From NCBI GenBank assembly GCA_003250475.1, contig QKGI01000144.1, positions 1 through 54,660 on the forward strand: 54,660 nt of DNA, given 5' to 3'. Below the pieces are notes generated by a model. That model saw only the letters and a list, made by a program, of their open reading frames with translations, had not been told where the DNA came from and did not search any database. The position numbers were made by a program, and so were the translations under genes. This DNA is from Bacteroidota bacterium (GTDB lineage: Bacteria; Bacteroidota; Bacteroidia; Bacteroidales; VadinHA17). Below are positions 41,038 through 50,027 of this stretch, piece by piece. Each line of letters begins with the position of its first letter. Positions within the stretch are counted from its first letter, which is position 1.

Positions 41038-42666
41038 ATGAAAAAGACGACTTTAAAGAGTATCACTACTGCTGCCTTTACGGCGCTGCTGCTCATTCTG
41101 CCTCTGAAGGCCGGTTCACAGGATACATGGGAAATTGACCCCGACGGTCCGGGTTATGCTGAAAACTGTACCTCCATTATGGTTGGCAGGCTGGCATCAA
41201 CTGACGGGTCGGTGATGACGTCACATACCTGTGACGGGAGGTACCGCACATGGCTTGAGGTTGTTCCCGCCATGAGATTCGAGAGGGATACCGTACACCA
41301 TGTTTACTGGGGGACGCTCTTTACAGAGGAGGCCTGGGACATGACCAATGTGACCCATAAGGGTACAATACCGGAGGTAAAATCTACATATGCCTTCCTC
41401 AGCACTGCCTATCCATGTCTTAATGAGAAGCAGCTGGCCATCGGTGAGACCACAATCTACGGCCGCAGGGAGCTCATGAACGCGGACGGTCTGTTCCTTA
41501 TTGAAGAGCTTGAAAAGATTGCCTTGCAGAGATGTACCACGGCAAGGCAGGCTGTTGCACTTATAGGATCGCTTGCCGAGCAGTACGGGTATGCCGATAT
41601 GGCGGAGTGCATAACCATTGCAGACCCCAGGGAGGTATGGCAGTTTGAGATAGCAGGCTCAGGTCCTGGCAAGCCCTCGGCGCTATGGGTTGCACAGAGG
41701 ATACCCGATGATCATGTGGGTATTGCTGCCAACATACCGAGGATCTCTGATGTCAGGTTCAACGACAGCGATTATTTCATGACCTCGGCAGATCTGCGTG
41801 AGAAGGCAAAAAAACTGGGATACTGGGACGGCAAGGAACCTTTCAAGTTCTATAAGATAATAGGTACAGGAAAGCCCTATGCCATAAGAGAGTTTTTTGT
41901 GCTGAGCACCCTCGCCCCGGAGCTGGGACTCACGATGGAGATGGAAGAGCTGCCTCTCTCCGTCAAGCCGGATAAAAAACTGTCAGTGAGCGATGTGATG
42001 GCACTCTTCCGCCAGACATACGAAGGTACTCCCTATGATATGACAAAAAACTTACTTGTAAGTGTTACACGCAGGGATGAGTCCGGCAACGAGGTGCATG
42101 ACACCGTTAAGACACCCATAGCCTCCAACTGGATGAGCACCGACATGCGTAACCTTATCAACGGGCTCAAGCCGGGCACTGTAGAGCGTCAGCGCACCAT
42201 AGCCATTGCCGGATGCTCCTATTCGCATGTAATACAGTGCCGTGAATGGCTTCCTGACGAGGTGGGCGCAGTGGCATGGTTCTCGTTCGATAATCCTGCA
42301 CAGAGTCCGCGGATACCCATCTTCTCTGGGACGATGGAATTACCGGCCAGCTTCGGTATATGCGGTCAGCACCGCTACCGTGAGGATGCAGCTATCTGGT
42401 CATTCCGTGAGGCCAACAGGCTCTCAACTGTCAACTGGGAGCGCGGACGGGCACTTATCGAGCCTGCCGTGGAACAACTGGAACAGAAGGCACTGGCAGA
42501 AATGCCGGCACTGGAAGAGAGGGTAAAGACACTGGTGACGCAGGGCAGGAATGAAGAGGCAAGGAAAGCCGTGACGGAATACTCAGACTCCTTCGCCCAT
42601 GCCGCAATGAGTCGCTGGCAGGAGATGAAGAGGACCCTGTGGCAGATGTTCGGCAGGGGATTCTGA
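41038..42666 (+). CDS. Exported C69-family dipeptidase
   Basis: The 542-residue protein has a signal peptide (ending near LKAGSQDTW) and the N-terminal-nucleophile motif YAENCTSIMVGRLASTDGSVM, in which Cys44 is expected to become the N-terminal catalytic residue after propeptide removal, as in peptidase family C69 (Lactobacillus PepD). Further family stretches are TYAFLSTAYPCLNEKQLAIGE-like and GVAIGCSYSHV-like segments (here AIAGCSYSHVIQCREWLP). It is expected to cut dipeptides in the periplasm and fits the peptide-fermenting profile of the region. Confidence 0.92.
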   Translation: MKKTTLKSITTAAFTALLLILPLKAGSQDTWEIDPDGPGYAENCTSIMVGRLASTDGSVMTSHTCDGRYRTWLEVVPAMRFERDTVHHVYWGTLFTEEAWDMTNVTHKGTIPEVKSTYAFLSTAYPCLNEKQLAIGETTIYGRRELMNADGLFLIEELEKIALQRCTTARQAVALIGSLAEQYGYADMAECITIADPREVWQFEIAGSGPGKPSALWVAQRIPDDHVGIAANIPRISDVRFNDSDYFMTSADLREKAKKLGYWDGKEPFKFYKIIGTGKPYAIREFFVLSTLAPELGLTMEMEELPLSVKPDKKLSVSDVMALFRQTYEGTPYDMTKNLLVSVTRRDESGNEVHDTVKTPIASNWMSTDMRNLINGLKPGTVERQRTIAIAGCSYSHVIQCREWLPDEVGAVAWFSFDNPAQSPRIPIFSGTMELPASFGICGQHRYREDAAIWSFREANRLSTVNWERGRALIEPAVEQLEQKALAEMPALEERVKTLVTQGRNEEARKAVTEYSDSFAHAAMSRWQEMKRTLWQMFGRGF

Positions 42667-42677
42667 AAAAAAACCTC

Positions 42678-42685
42678 TAATTTTG
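42678..42685 (+). promoter_or_regulatory. -7 box of hydE
   Basis: TAATTTTG matches TAnnTTTG, 12 bases after the dipeptidase stop and 47 bases before the hydE start. It suggests that hydE has its own transcript rather than reading through from the dipeptidase gene. Confidence 0.55.
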
Positions 42686-42732
42686 AACTTATCAGCACAT
42701 GCCGTGTTTCTTTCTCGCGGAATGTAGTAATC

Positions 42733-43821
42733 ATGCCATCAGGGTTATCATCGATACTCGAAAAAAAGGATCATGACCGGTCGGATATCCTTGCTATGCT
42801 TCAGTGCAGTGAGGAGGAAGCGCCATTGTTATACCGTAAGGCAGCGGCAGTCAGGGACAGGTATGTTGGCAACCATGTTTATCTGAGGGGCCTGATTGAA
42901 TACTCAAACATCTGCGGAAAGAACTGCCTTTACTGCGGTGTGAGACGCGATAACTCCAGGATTCAGAAATACACCCTCACCAATGACGAGGTCATTGAGG
43001 CGGCAATGACAGCCCACAAGCTTAATTTCGGTTCTATTGCCATCCAGTCAGGAGAGAACTCGTCAAAAGTGTTTGTTGATAATATTGAAGAACTGGTCCG
43101 GGCCATCAGAAAGCTCACCGGCGGTGAGCTGGGGATAACACTATCACTCGGGGAGCAGACCAGGGAGACATACCGGCGATGGTATGAAGCCGGCGCTCAC
43201 AGGTACCTTCTTAGGATAGAAGCCTCAAGCGAAAGCCTGTACCGCAGGGTACACCCTGAAGACGAGATGCACAGCTTCTACCACAGGCTCGATTGCCTCA
43301 GGGTGATACAGGAAACCGGGTACCAGACCGGCACCGGAGTCATGGTGGGCCTGCCTTACCAGACAATGACACATCTTGCCGACGATATAATATTTATGCG
43401 TGATTTTGATATCGACATGTGCGGCATGGGGCCTTTTATCGAACACTCCGACACCCCGCTGGGCGTAAGAGGTACCGACAATCTTTTCCTGAGAGAGCGT
43501 TTTAACCTGACCCTAAGGATGATAGCCATAATACGTATCATCATGAAGGATATAAATATCGTTGCTTCCACAGCCATGCAGACTATCGATCCGGCAGGCC
43601 GGGAGAAGGCGATATCATGCGGGGCAAATGTCGTCATGCCCAACCTCACCCCTGCCAGGTACAGGGCAGGATACCTTATTTATGAAGGCAAACCGGGTTA
43701 CCGTGAAGTTAACGAAACAAACATCAGCGGGCTCAATTTTGAACACATGCCGGGGATGACCCTGGGGCGCGGCACATGGGGTGACACGCCGCATTACAGA
43801 AGAAGGCTTTCAAAAGAATGA
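42733..43821 (+). CDS. hydE: [FeFe]-hydrogenase maturase HydE (radical SAM)
   Basis: HydE is one of three maturases (HydE, HydF, HydG) that build the diiron subcluster of the H-cluster. The 362-residue protein has the radical-SAM CxxxCxxC motif as C61-C65-C68 in SNICGKNCLYCGVRRDN, and later family stretches TGTGVMVGLPYQTMTHLADDI, MGPFIEHSDTPLG, TAMQTIDPAGREKAISCGANVVMPN and the C-terminal GYREVNETNISGL. The length is normal for HydE. It is transcribed toward the M14 peptidase, opposite to the hydG cluster 3 kb away. Confidence 0.95.
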   Translation: MPSGLSSILEKKDHDRSDILAMLQCSEEEAPLLYRKAAAVRDRYVGNHVYLRGLIEYSNICGKNCLYCGVRRDNSRIQKYTLTNDEVIEAAMTAHKLNFGSIAIQSGENSSKVFVDNIEELVRAIRKLTGGELGITLSLGEQTRETYRRWYEAGAHRYLLRIEASSESLYRRVHPEDEMHSFYHRLDCLRVIQETGYQTGTGVMVGLPYQTMTHLADDIIFMRDFDIDMCGMGPFIEHSDTPLGVRGTDNLFLRERFNLTLRMIAIIRIIMKDINIVASTAMQTIDPAGREKAISCGANVVMPNLTPARYRAGYLIYEGKPGYREVNETNISGLNFEHMPGMTLGRGTWGDTPHYRRRLSKE

Positions 43822-43897
43822 TTATGCTGTAAAACAAGCCTGCCGCCGGACAACCGATCCCATTTTTTGCGAAATTGCCCTTCGTTCTAAACCTGAA

Positions 43898-46471
43898 ATG
43901 ATGAAAAGAGTACTTGTCTCATCAGTGATCATCATTGTATCACTGATAATGAAGGCCCAGACGGGATTAAGCTATTACCTTCCTGACGGTTTAACCTTCG
44001 ATAAATCTGTTCCTGTTCCTGCATCCTTCATCGGTCATGAAGTCGGGGAGTGGCATGTAACCCATGATAAGCTCCTGGGATATATGAAACTTCTTGACAA
44101 TATCTCCGGAAGGGCAAAATGGGAAGAGTACGGCAGGAGCTGGGAAGGAAGGCCTCTGGGCCAGCTTGTAATCACTTCGGAAAAGAACATGGCCAGGCTG
44201 GAAGAGATCAGGCTTGAGCATCTCAGGCTATCCGACCCTGCGGTCTCCGGAACCGTTGTAACCGACGGTATGCCTGTCATCATCAAGCTGGGATATGGCG
44301 TTCACGGTAATGAATCAAGCGCCCAGAATGCCTCCCTGCTGACTGCCTATTACCTTGTTGCCGGACAGGGACCGGAAATAGACCGGATACTTGACAACGC
44401 CATCATCCTCGTAGACCCCTGTCTCAATCCCGACGGACTTCAGCGACACTCGACATGGGTTAACATGTACCGCGGCACAACACTGACAACAGATCCTACA
44501 GGACGTGAGTTCAATGAAGCATGGCCGGGAGGAAGAACCAACCACTACTGGTTTGATCTGAACCGCGACTACATCATGCTCCAGCACCCTGAAACAGTAG
44601 GACGTGTGGAAGCCTTCTTCCGCTGGATGCCTAACATCAATACCGACCATCACGAGATGGGAGCCAACTCCACCTTTTTCTTTCAGCCTGGCGTGAAGTC
44701 GCGTAATAATCCCATGGTGCCCGAGGCAAACCAGGAGCTGACGGCGGAGATAAGTAAATACCACGCCAGGCAGCTCGACTCTATCGGCAGCCTCTATTAT
44801 ACCGAAGAAAGCTTCGACGACTATTACCTCGGGAAAGGGTCATCTTACCCCGATGCCCACGGTTCAATAGGGATACTTTTTGAACAGGCAGGAGTAAAGG
44901 GCCATCTCCGCGAAGTACCAGGAGGCCTGCTCTCCTTCCCCTTTGCTATACGGAACCAGTTTAACGTATCTCTCTCCACTATCGAAGCAGGCCTTACCCT
45001 GAGGACAAAGCTCCTTGACATGCAGAGAGAGTTTTATCTCACGGCCCTCAGGGAGGCAGAGTCGTCACCCATCAAGGGTTATGTCATCAGTGCCGGGGAT
45101 GATAAAAGCGCTGCTGGCAGGTTCATCGAGAACCTGCTGAGACACAGGATAGAGGTCCGGAGATGCGGACGCACCATAACCAGGAACGGAGTGACATACA
45201 GCAGCACCGATAGCTATTTCGTGCCGTCAAGACAGAAGGAATACCGCTTTGTCAGAAGTCTCTTCGAACCGGTCGTCACCTTTAAGGACACTGTTTTCTA
45301 TGACATATCTACATGGGTGCTTCCTCTTGCCTTTAACCTGAGTTACACACCTGTAAACGGCTCTGAAGCTGCCGGTATGGCCGGTGAACGGGTGATGTCA
45401 GCGCCGATGCCGGAGGGTGGCCTTACCGGCAGCAGCAGCTCCTACGCCTGGCTCTTCGAGTGGACTGACACATACGCTCCGAAGGCATTGAATATGATAC
45501 AGAAAGCCGGACTGATAGCCAGGGTGGCAGCAAAACCGTTCACCATCAGCATAGAAACCGGTGAGAAAACGTTCGGGCATGGAACAATAATGATACATTC
45601 CGGTGAAAACCGGCGATCACAGGACGAGATCACAGGCATCCTAGAGAATGTTGCCAGAGAGTGCGGTATAACCATCCATGGAGTCTCTACAGGATTGACA
45701 CCTTCGGGTATTGATCTTGGCAGCAATGAGCTGATACCTCTCAAGATGCCATCGGTGATGCTGGTCATTGACGAGGGCACTCCTACCGACGATGCCGGAG
45801 AGATATGGCACCTTCTTGATGCCAGGTATGGCATGCAGGTAACGCTTATCCCTGCCTCCAGGCTGGCTTCCGCACGCCTTTCAAGGTATAATGTTATCAT
45901 CATTGCCGGGAACCCTTCAGTACCTCAGTCTGCCGTGGATAATATACGCGACTGGAACCGTGAAGGAGGTACACTGATAGCCTATAAGGGCGGTAACCGG
46001 TGGGTTGCGGCTAACGGTCTGGCCGCGATAAGCTTCATTGAAAACGCCTCCCTGCCTGCCACCATGCAGCGTAAGTATTCAGAGAAATGGCCTGACAGGG
46101 CATTGCACTCGATTCCCGGTTCTATTTTCATGACCAGGATCGACCTGACCCACCCTCTCTGCTTTGGCTATACAAGGGAGTACCTGCCTGTCTTTAAGAG
46201 CGATGCAACGGCAGTGATGTTTTCGGGAGACACCCACAACAGCCCGGTGAGATATATATCATCACCCCTTCTGAGCGGTTACTGTTCAAAAGAAAACCTG
46301 GACAGGATAAGCAACAGTGTTTTTGCATGCGTACATGGCGGGCCCGGAAGGGTGATCTCAATATATGACGATACCAATTTCAGGGCTATCTGGTATGGCA
46401 CGGCAAGAATCTTTGCAAACGCCGTCTTTTTCGGACAGGCGCTCAGGCAGGAAAGCAGATACGGCCAATAG
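43898..46471 (+). CDS. Large exported M14-family metallopeptidase
   Basis: From the ATG at 43898 the protein has 857 residues with a signal peptide (MMKRVLVSSVIIIVSLIMKAQ). The M14 zinc ligands are in GYGVHGNESSAQ (His-x-x-Glu) and probably NTDHHEMGANSTFFF; FDLNRDYIMLQHPE is the substrate-binding stretch. The C-terminal part (LPSVMLVIDEGTPTDDAGEIW, YNVIIIAGNPSVPQSAVDNI) looks like a glutamine-amidotransferase-like Rossmann domain, usual in this subgroup. A longer frame starting with GTG at 43781 would overlap hydE by 41 bases and lacks a signal peptide, so I reject it. The 3' end overlaps the convergent regulator gene by 29 bases. Confidence 0.9.
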   Translation: MMKRVLVSSVIIIVSLIMKAQTGLSYYLPDGLTFDKSVPVPASFIGHEVGEWHVTHDKLLGYMKLLDNISGRAKWEEYGRSWEGRPLGQLVITSEKNMARLEEIRLEHLRLSDPAVSGTVVTDGMPVIIKLGYGVHGNESSAQNASLLTAYYLVAGQGPEIDRILDNAIILVDPCLNPDGLQRHSTWVNMYRGTTLTTDPTGREFNEAWPGGRTNHYWFDLNRDYIMLQHPETVGRVEAFFRWMPNINTDHHEMGANSTFFFQPGVKSRNNPMVPEANQELTAEISKYHARQLDSIGSLYYTEESFDDYYLGKGSSYPDAHGSIGILFEQAGVKGHLREVPGGLLSFPFAIRNQFNVSLSTIEAGLTLRTKLLDMQREFYLTALREAESSPIKGYVISAGDDKSAAGRFIENLLRHRIEVRRCGRTITRNGVTYSSTDSYFVPSRQKEYRFVRSLFEPVVTFKDTVFYDISTWVLPLAFNLSYTPVNGSEAAGMAGERVMSAPMPEGGLTGSSSSYAWLFEWTDTYAPKALNMIQKAGLIARVAAKPFTISIETGEKTFGHGTIMIHSGENRRSQDEITGILENVARECGITIHGVSTGLTPSGIDLGSNELIPLKMPSVMLVIDEGTPTDDAGEIWHLLDARYGMQVTLIPASRLASARLSRYNVIIIAGNPSVPQSAVDNIRDWNREGGTLIAYKGGNRWVAANGLAAISFIENASLPATMQRKYSEKWPDRALHSIPGSIFMTRIDLTHPLCFGYTREYLPVFKSDATAVMFSGDTHNSPVRYISSPLLSGYCSKENLDRISNSVFACVHGGPGRVISIYDDTNFRAIWYGTARIFANAVFFGQALRQESRYGQ

Positions 46472-46967
46472 CTAACTCCTCTATCTCACGCAGGGCTTTC
46501 TCAAGTGAGATGAATTGTCTACGGTCACCCTCCAGCTCAAGCAGGATAAGACCGGCTGGTTCACCGGAACAGACCTCGTTCAACCCCAGTCTTGTCCGGA
46601 TAACACATCCATATGTTGTCAGTATGTTCTGTACCTGCAAACCCAGATCGTCACGTCTCGGCACAAGGATACCCAGCAGGTAAGCGCCGTTTTCTTCGGC
46701 AGGAGCATCTGAAAGCCCGTGAGAGAACAACATCTCCTTCGCAAGGATGCCTTCGATGCTCATCAGCCTGCCGGCCAGCTTTTCACAGTCGTCAGGGAGC
46801 CCGGCAAGATTGATGATCATAAAACCTTCACGACTGCAAAGCTGATCATTCAGCTCATGGAACCCCAGCCGTGCACTGATAACGGCGGCATGTTCAGACA
46901 GGACCTTCTGCACAAGTCCGGATTCCTTGATCCTGTCGGTGATCTTAATACCTAATACTCTGACCAT
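46443..46967 (-). CDS. Tandem-duplicated TM1266-type iron-only hydrogenase system regulator
   Basis: The 174-residue protein consists of two copies of an about 80-residue ACT-like (ferredoxin-fold) domain. Copy 1 (about 1-82) has VLGIKITDR, VISARLGFHE and GFMIINLAG; copy 2 (about 92-174) has LLGILVPRR, VIRTRLGLNE and GLILLELEG. The TM1266 family of putative hydrogenase-system regulators is normally a single about 80-residue domain found with the maturation genes, so this is a fused duplicate. It begins 11 bases after the hydG stop. Ligand and target are unknown. Confidence 0.85.
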   Translation of the reverse strand: MVRVLGIKITDRIKESGLVQKVLSEHAAVISARLGFHELNDQLCSREGFMIINLAGLPDDCEKLAGRLMSIEGILAKEMLFSHGLSDAPAEENGAYLLGILVPRRDDLGLQVQNILTTYGCVIRTRLGLNEVCSGEPAGLILLELEGDRRQFISLEKALREIEELAIGRICFPA

Positions 46968-46978
46968 GACAATTTATT

Positions 46979-48403
46979 TTAGTAATAAAGGTCTCTCTCC
47001 CCATTCTTAATACGCTCGATCTTCTTTCTTATGCTCTGTTTCATGCCTTCGTCAAGATCAGCCATGTTCTTCTCAATGGCTACCCACCCTTTCTCAGCCA
47101 GCGTAGGTGAGGCATAGTCAACGATATACTCAGAAAGAGTAAGGATTGCATTGGGGGTACAGTAACGTTTTATAAATCCGGGTACCGAGAACTCCATAAA
47201 GTGTTCACCTGTCCGGCCGAGCCTGTAGCACGCCGTGCAGAATGAGGGAATGTAATCGTTATCTATGAGTTCATTGATGACATCTGCAAGTGACCTCTCG
47301 TCATTAATCTTGAACTGTTCACGGTTCAGGTTCTGAACCTCATTCCTTGAGGCGGAGTATCCTCCCAGCTCGAGCTTGGTGCCGCCGTCTATCTGTGACA
47401 CACCGAATGCCATGGCCTCCGCGCGCACATCGGGGGCCTCACGTGCGGTGAGTATAAGCCCGGTATAGGGCACGGCAAGGCGCAGGATTGCTATCAGCTT
47501 CTTAAAATTTTCGTCGCTGACGAAATAATTACCTGCCAGGTTAAGCATGGAGGCGTCCTTGATCCTCGGGAACGAGATGGTATGCGGACCTACATTGTAG
47601 CACGCTTCAAGGTGGTTTGCATGCCTTACCAGCCCCATAACCTCAAACCTCCAGTCATACAGGCCGAAGAGTGCTCCTATGCCTACATCGTCTATGCCTG
47701 CTTCCTGTGCCCTGTCAAGGGCTGTGAGCCTCCAGTCATAATCCCTCTTCTTTCCCCCGAGATGGTACCAGGAATATGCTTCCGGGTCATAGGTCTCCTG
47801 GAAGATCTGGTAGGTACCTATGCCTGACCTGCCGACAGTCCGGAAACCGTCAATATCGAGGGGTGCGGCATTGATGTTGACCCTGCGTATCTCCCCCCTC
47901 TCTTTCTTGACACCATATACCAGCCTGACGGTGTGAGCTATATACTCAGGGTTGTACTCAGGATGTTCTCCGTAAACAAGTATCAGCCTCTTCTGTCCGT
48001 TATCCTCAAGTGCCTCCACCTCGGAAGTAATCTCCTGATCAGTAAGGGTCTTCCTCGTGGCCTCCCTGTTTGTCACCCTGAAGCCACAGTACTGGCAGTT
48101 ATTGCTGCATTTGTTCCCAATATACAGTGGAGCGAAAAGAACTATCCTGTTCCCGTAAACCTTCTTCTTGAGCTCTCTTGCTCCTGCCTTTATCTCCTCC
48201 ACCAGATCCTCACCTTCAGCGTTGATCAGAGCCGCTGTCTCGGCAAGCGTCAGACGCTCCTTCGACAATGACTTGCTGATCAGCTCTCTGACCCTCACTT
48301 TGTCTGACCTGGTATTATTAATGATGGACCATATCTCGGATGGGTCAATAAAAGGTACCATCCTGCGGTCCGGTATGCTGCATTTTTCCGGATTAAATTT
48401 CAT
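46979..48403 (-). CDS. hydG: [FeFe]-hydrogenase maturase HydG (radical SAM tyrosine lyase)
   Basis: HydG cleaves tyrosine to make the CO and cyanide ligands of the H-cluster. The 474-residue protein has the radical-SAM motif C99-C103-C106 in YIGNKCSNNCQYCGFRV. Its C-terminal cluster site has exactly the HydG spacing Cys-x2-Cys-x22-Cys (starting FCTACYRLGRTGEHFMEF), which separates it from the related ThiH. The length fits. It has a -7 box at 48444-48451 and leads a two-gene unit with the TM1266-type gene; it may also be reached by transcription from ribF. Confidence 0.97.
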   Translation of the reverse strand: MKFNPEKCSIPDRRMVPFIDPSEIWSIINNTRSDKVRVRELISKSLSKERLTLAETAALINAEGEDLVEEIKAGARELKKKVYGNRIVLFAPLYIGNKCSNNCQYCGFRVTNREATRKTLTDQEITSEVEALEDNGQKRLILVYGEHPEYNPEYIAHTVRLVYGVKKERGEIRRVNINAAPLDIDGFRTVGRSGIGTYQIFQETYDPEAYSWYHLGGKKRDYDWRLTALDRAQEAGIDDVGIGALFGLYDWRFEVMGLVRHANHLEACYNVGPHTISFPRIKDASMLNLAGNYFVSDENFKKLIAILRLAVPYTGLILTAREAPDVRAEAMAFGVSQIDGGTKLELGGYSASRNEVQNLNREQFKINDERSLADVINELIDNDYIPSFCTACYRLGRTGEHFMEFSVPGFIKRYCTPNAILTLSEYIVDYASPTLAEKGWVAIEKNMADLDEGMKQSIRKKIERIKNGERDLYY

Positions 48404-48424
48404 CTCATTACATCTGTTATTCCG

Positions 48425-48465
48425 TCCCTACATTGTGACCTGCAAAGATACGGAAATTAGGGACA
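48425..48465 (-). promoter_or_regulatory. hydG promoter framed by an inverted repeat
   Basis: On the minus strand, 48451-48444 reads TATCTTTG, an exact TAnnTTTG box, 41 bases before the hydG start. It is enclosed by a 7-bp inverted repeat (GTCCCTA 48425-48431, TAGGGAC 48459-48465). Just downstream of the box on the minus strand is TCACAA (complement of 48434-48439), which equals one half of the Rex operator TTGTGA-n6-TCACAA; the other half is not present, so Rex control is only a possibility. Confidence 0.5.
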
Positions 48466-48480
48466 GGTTATTCCGCAATC

Positions 48481-49392
48481 TCAGAATATAAGCTCTCTCA
48501 TCTCCTTCACACCCTCAGCAAGCAACCTCTCCTCGGGTAATCCTGATCCGGATATTTCGAGCTTCTTATGAAAGAAAAGAGTGATCCTTTTCCCGGGTAT
48601 ATCATCCTCATAATTTTCAAGGTGCACGAATATTTCAGGCAATTCAGGTCCGTTGTCATGTATGCGTACCATCCCCCGTGAATAAAAGGTCTCCGCCGCG
48701 CATGACACAGCGTACAGTCCGGATGGAGGCACAAGCTTTGTACGGTCAGTGACAGGTATCCTTATCATCGGCACCCCGTGTGTGACCGGCAGAGCCACCT
48801 TCTGCGCCACCCCGATGATGAGGTAAAAATGGTCAAGATAGGCATTGGCCCGCTGAATATATCCTTCCGACAGAGCCTGCCTAATACGTGTGGAACTTAC
48901 TGTCTCATTCTGAACCTCCTGCATGGGTATCTCCTCCGCCTCGAAACCGTATTTCTCCCTCCATTCCCACAGCGCCCGGTAATCACCCTGCTGGTTGAAA
49001 CCAAAGTGGTGGTTGTGTCCCACCACGATTACCTTTGCCTTAAGGATCCCGCACAGGATATCCCTTACAAACTCTTCGCCGGTGGTGTGTGAAAACTCCC
49101 GTGTAAACTCAATGATGATCACATTGTCAATCCCTGCCTTCCGGAGCATTTCAATCTTCTCATCCTGTGAGCATATCAGCTTCAGTCCCCTGCCTGCCGT
49201 ATCCGGATGCAGCACCACCCTCGGATGGGGGTGAAAGGTAATAAGAACGCTCTCCCCGCCATATTCTGCCGCAAGTTTCTTCAGTCTCCTTATGATGGTT
49301 TTATGACCTACATGCACACCGTCAAAAGTACCTGTCGTGATGACAGGCGACTTTATCACAGATGCCTCCTCAAAACTTCTGAATATCCTCAT
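48481..49392 (-). CDS. ribF: Bifunctional riboflavin kinase/FAD synthetase
   Basis: RibF turns riboflavin into FMN and FAD. The 303-residue protein has the FAD-synthetase domain (SPVITTGTFDGVHVGHKTIIRRL with the GxFDGxHxGH motif, VVGHNHHFGFNQQGD, VSSTRIRQALSEGYIQRANAYL) and a C-terminal kinase domain (LPVTHGVPMIRIPVTDRTKLVPPSGLYAV). The usual T-N-x-G motif of the kinase domain is not obvious, but the overall length is normal. Its start overlaps the rex stop by 4 bases, placing flavin cofactor supply inside the redox cluster. Confidence 0.94.
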   Translation of the reverse strand: MRIFRSFEEASVIKSPVITTGTFDGVHVGHKTIIRRLKKLAAEYGGESVLITFHPHPRVVLHPDTAGRGLKLICSQDEKIEMLRKAGIDNVIIIEFTREFSHTTGEEFVRDILCGILKAKVIVVGHNHHFGFNQQGDYRALWEWREKYGFEAEEIPMQEVQNETVSSTRIRQALSEGYIQRANAYLDHFYLIIGVAQKVALPVTHGVPMIRIPVTDRTKLVPPSGLYAVSCAAETFYSRGMVRIHDNGPELPEIFVHLENYEDDIPGKRITLFFHKKLEISGSGLPEERLLAEGVKEMRELIF

Positions 49393-50027
49393 TGCCCTGC
49401 CGGCTGCCGGTTCTCCTTTACAAAATATGCCACCTTCTCTATGGAGGTGATCATATCAAACTCCTCAAGATATACCGTGTCAGGAACATTCAGGGGCACA
49501 GTGGTAAAGTTCATTACACCCTTTATGCCGTTGCTTACAAGCATTGATGTCACCGAGACTGCCTGGTCAGGAGGAACGGCCAGCACTGCTATAACGATGT
49601 CCAGCTCACTCTTGAGCTTTCTGAACTGATCAAGGTGGTAACACCTCACACCCGCCACAACCTTATCAACCTTCTGGGTATCAATGTCAAAGGCTGCCAC
49701 AACATTCAGGTTAGTGCGTTTTCCCATGAAGTATCCGGTTATAGCCCTTCCAAGGTTACCCATACCTATTATAGCCACATTCAGTCCATCGGGAGCATCG
49801 ATAATGGATCCGATAGTCCTGATCAGTTCTCTTACATCATAGCCTTTTCTCATCACACTCCCGTATCCTATAAGCATGAGGTCACGCCTGACCTGTACGG
49901 CGGTGATATGTAACATGGCTGCCAGTTCATGCGAGAATACATAGTTGCGGTTTGCAGCAAGCGATGCTATTAACGCCCGTCTGTACTGGCTCAGACGTTC
50001 AACAGTCTTTCCCGGAAGTGTCTTCAT
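49389..50027 (-). CDS. rex: Redox-sensing transcriptional repressor Rex
   Basis: Rex senses the NADH/NAD+ ratio and releases DNA when NADH is high, switching on fermentation and hydrogen genes. The 212-residue protein has the N-terminal winged helix (TVERLSQYRRALIASL, FSHELAAMLHITAVQVRRDLMLIGYGSVMRKGYDV) and the NAD-binding Rossmann motif AIIGMGNLGRAI. The length is typical. Genes overlap by 4 bases on both sides (hybrid kinase upstream, ribF downstream), so Rex is translationally coupled to a signalling protein, an arrangement worth noting. Confidence 0.96.
   Translation of the reverse strand: MKTLPGKTVERLSQYRRALIASLAANRNYVFSHELAAMLHITAVQVRRDLMLIGYGSVMRKGYDVRELIRTIGSIIDAPDGLNVAIIGMGNLGRAITGYFMGKRTNLNVVAAFDIDTQKVDKVVAGVRCYHLDQFRKLKSELDIVIAVLAVPPDQAVSVTSMLVSNGIKGVMNFTTVPLNVPDTVYLEEFDMITSIEKVAYFVKENRQPAGQ

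Noticed and set aside
43781-43897. GTG start for the large M14 peptidase inside hydE
   Set aside because: It would add 39 charged residues before a clear signal peptide and overlap hydE by 41 bases; the ATG at 43898 is the sensible start.
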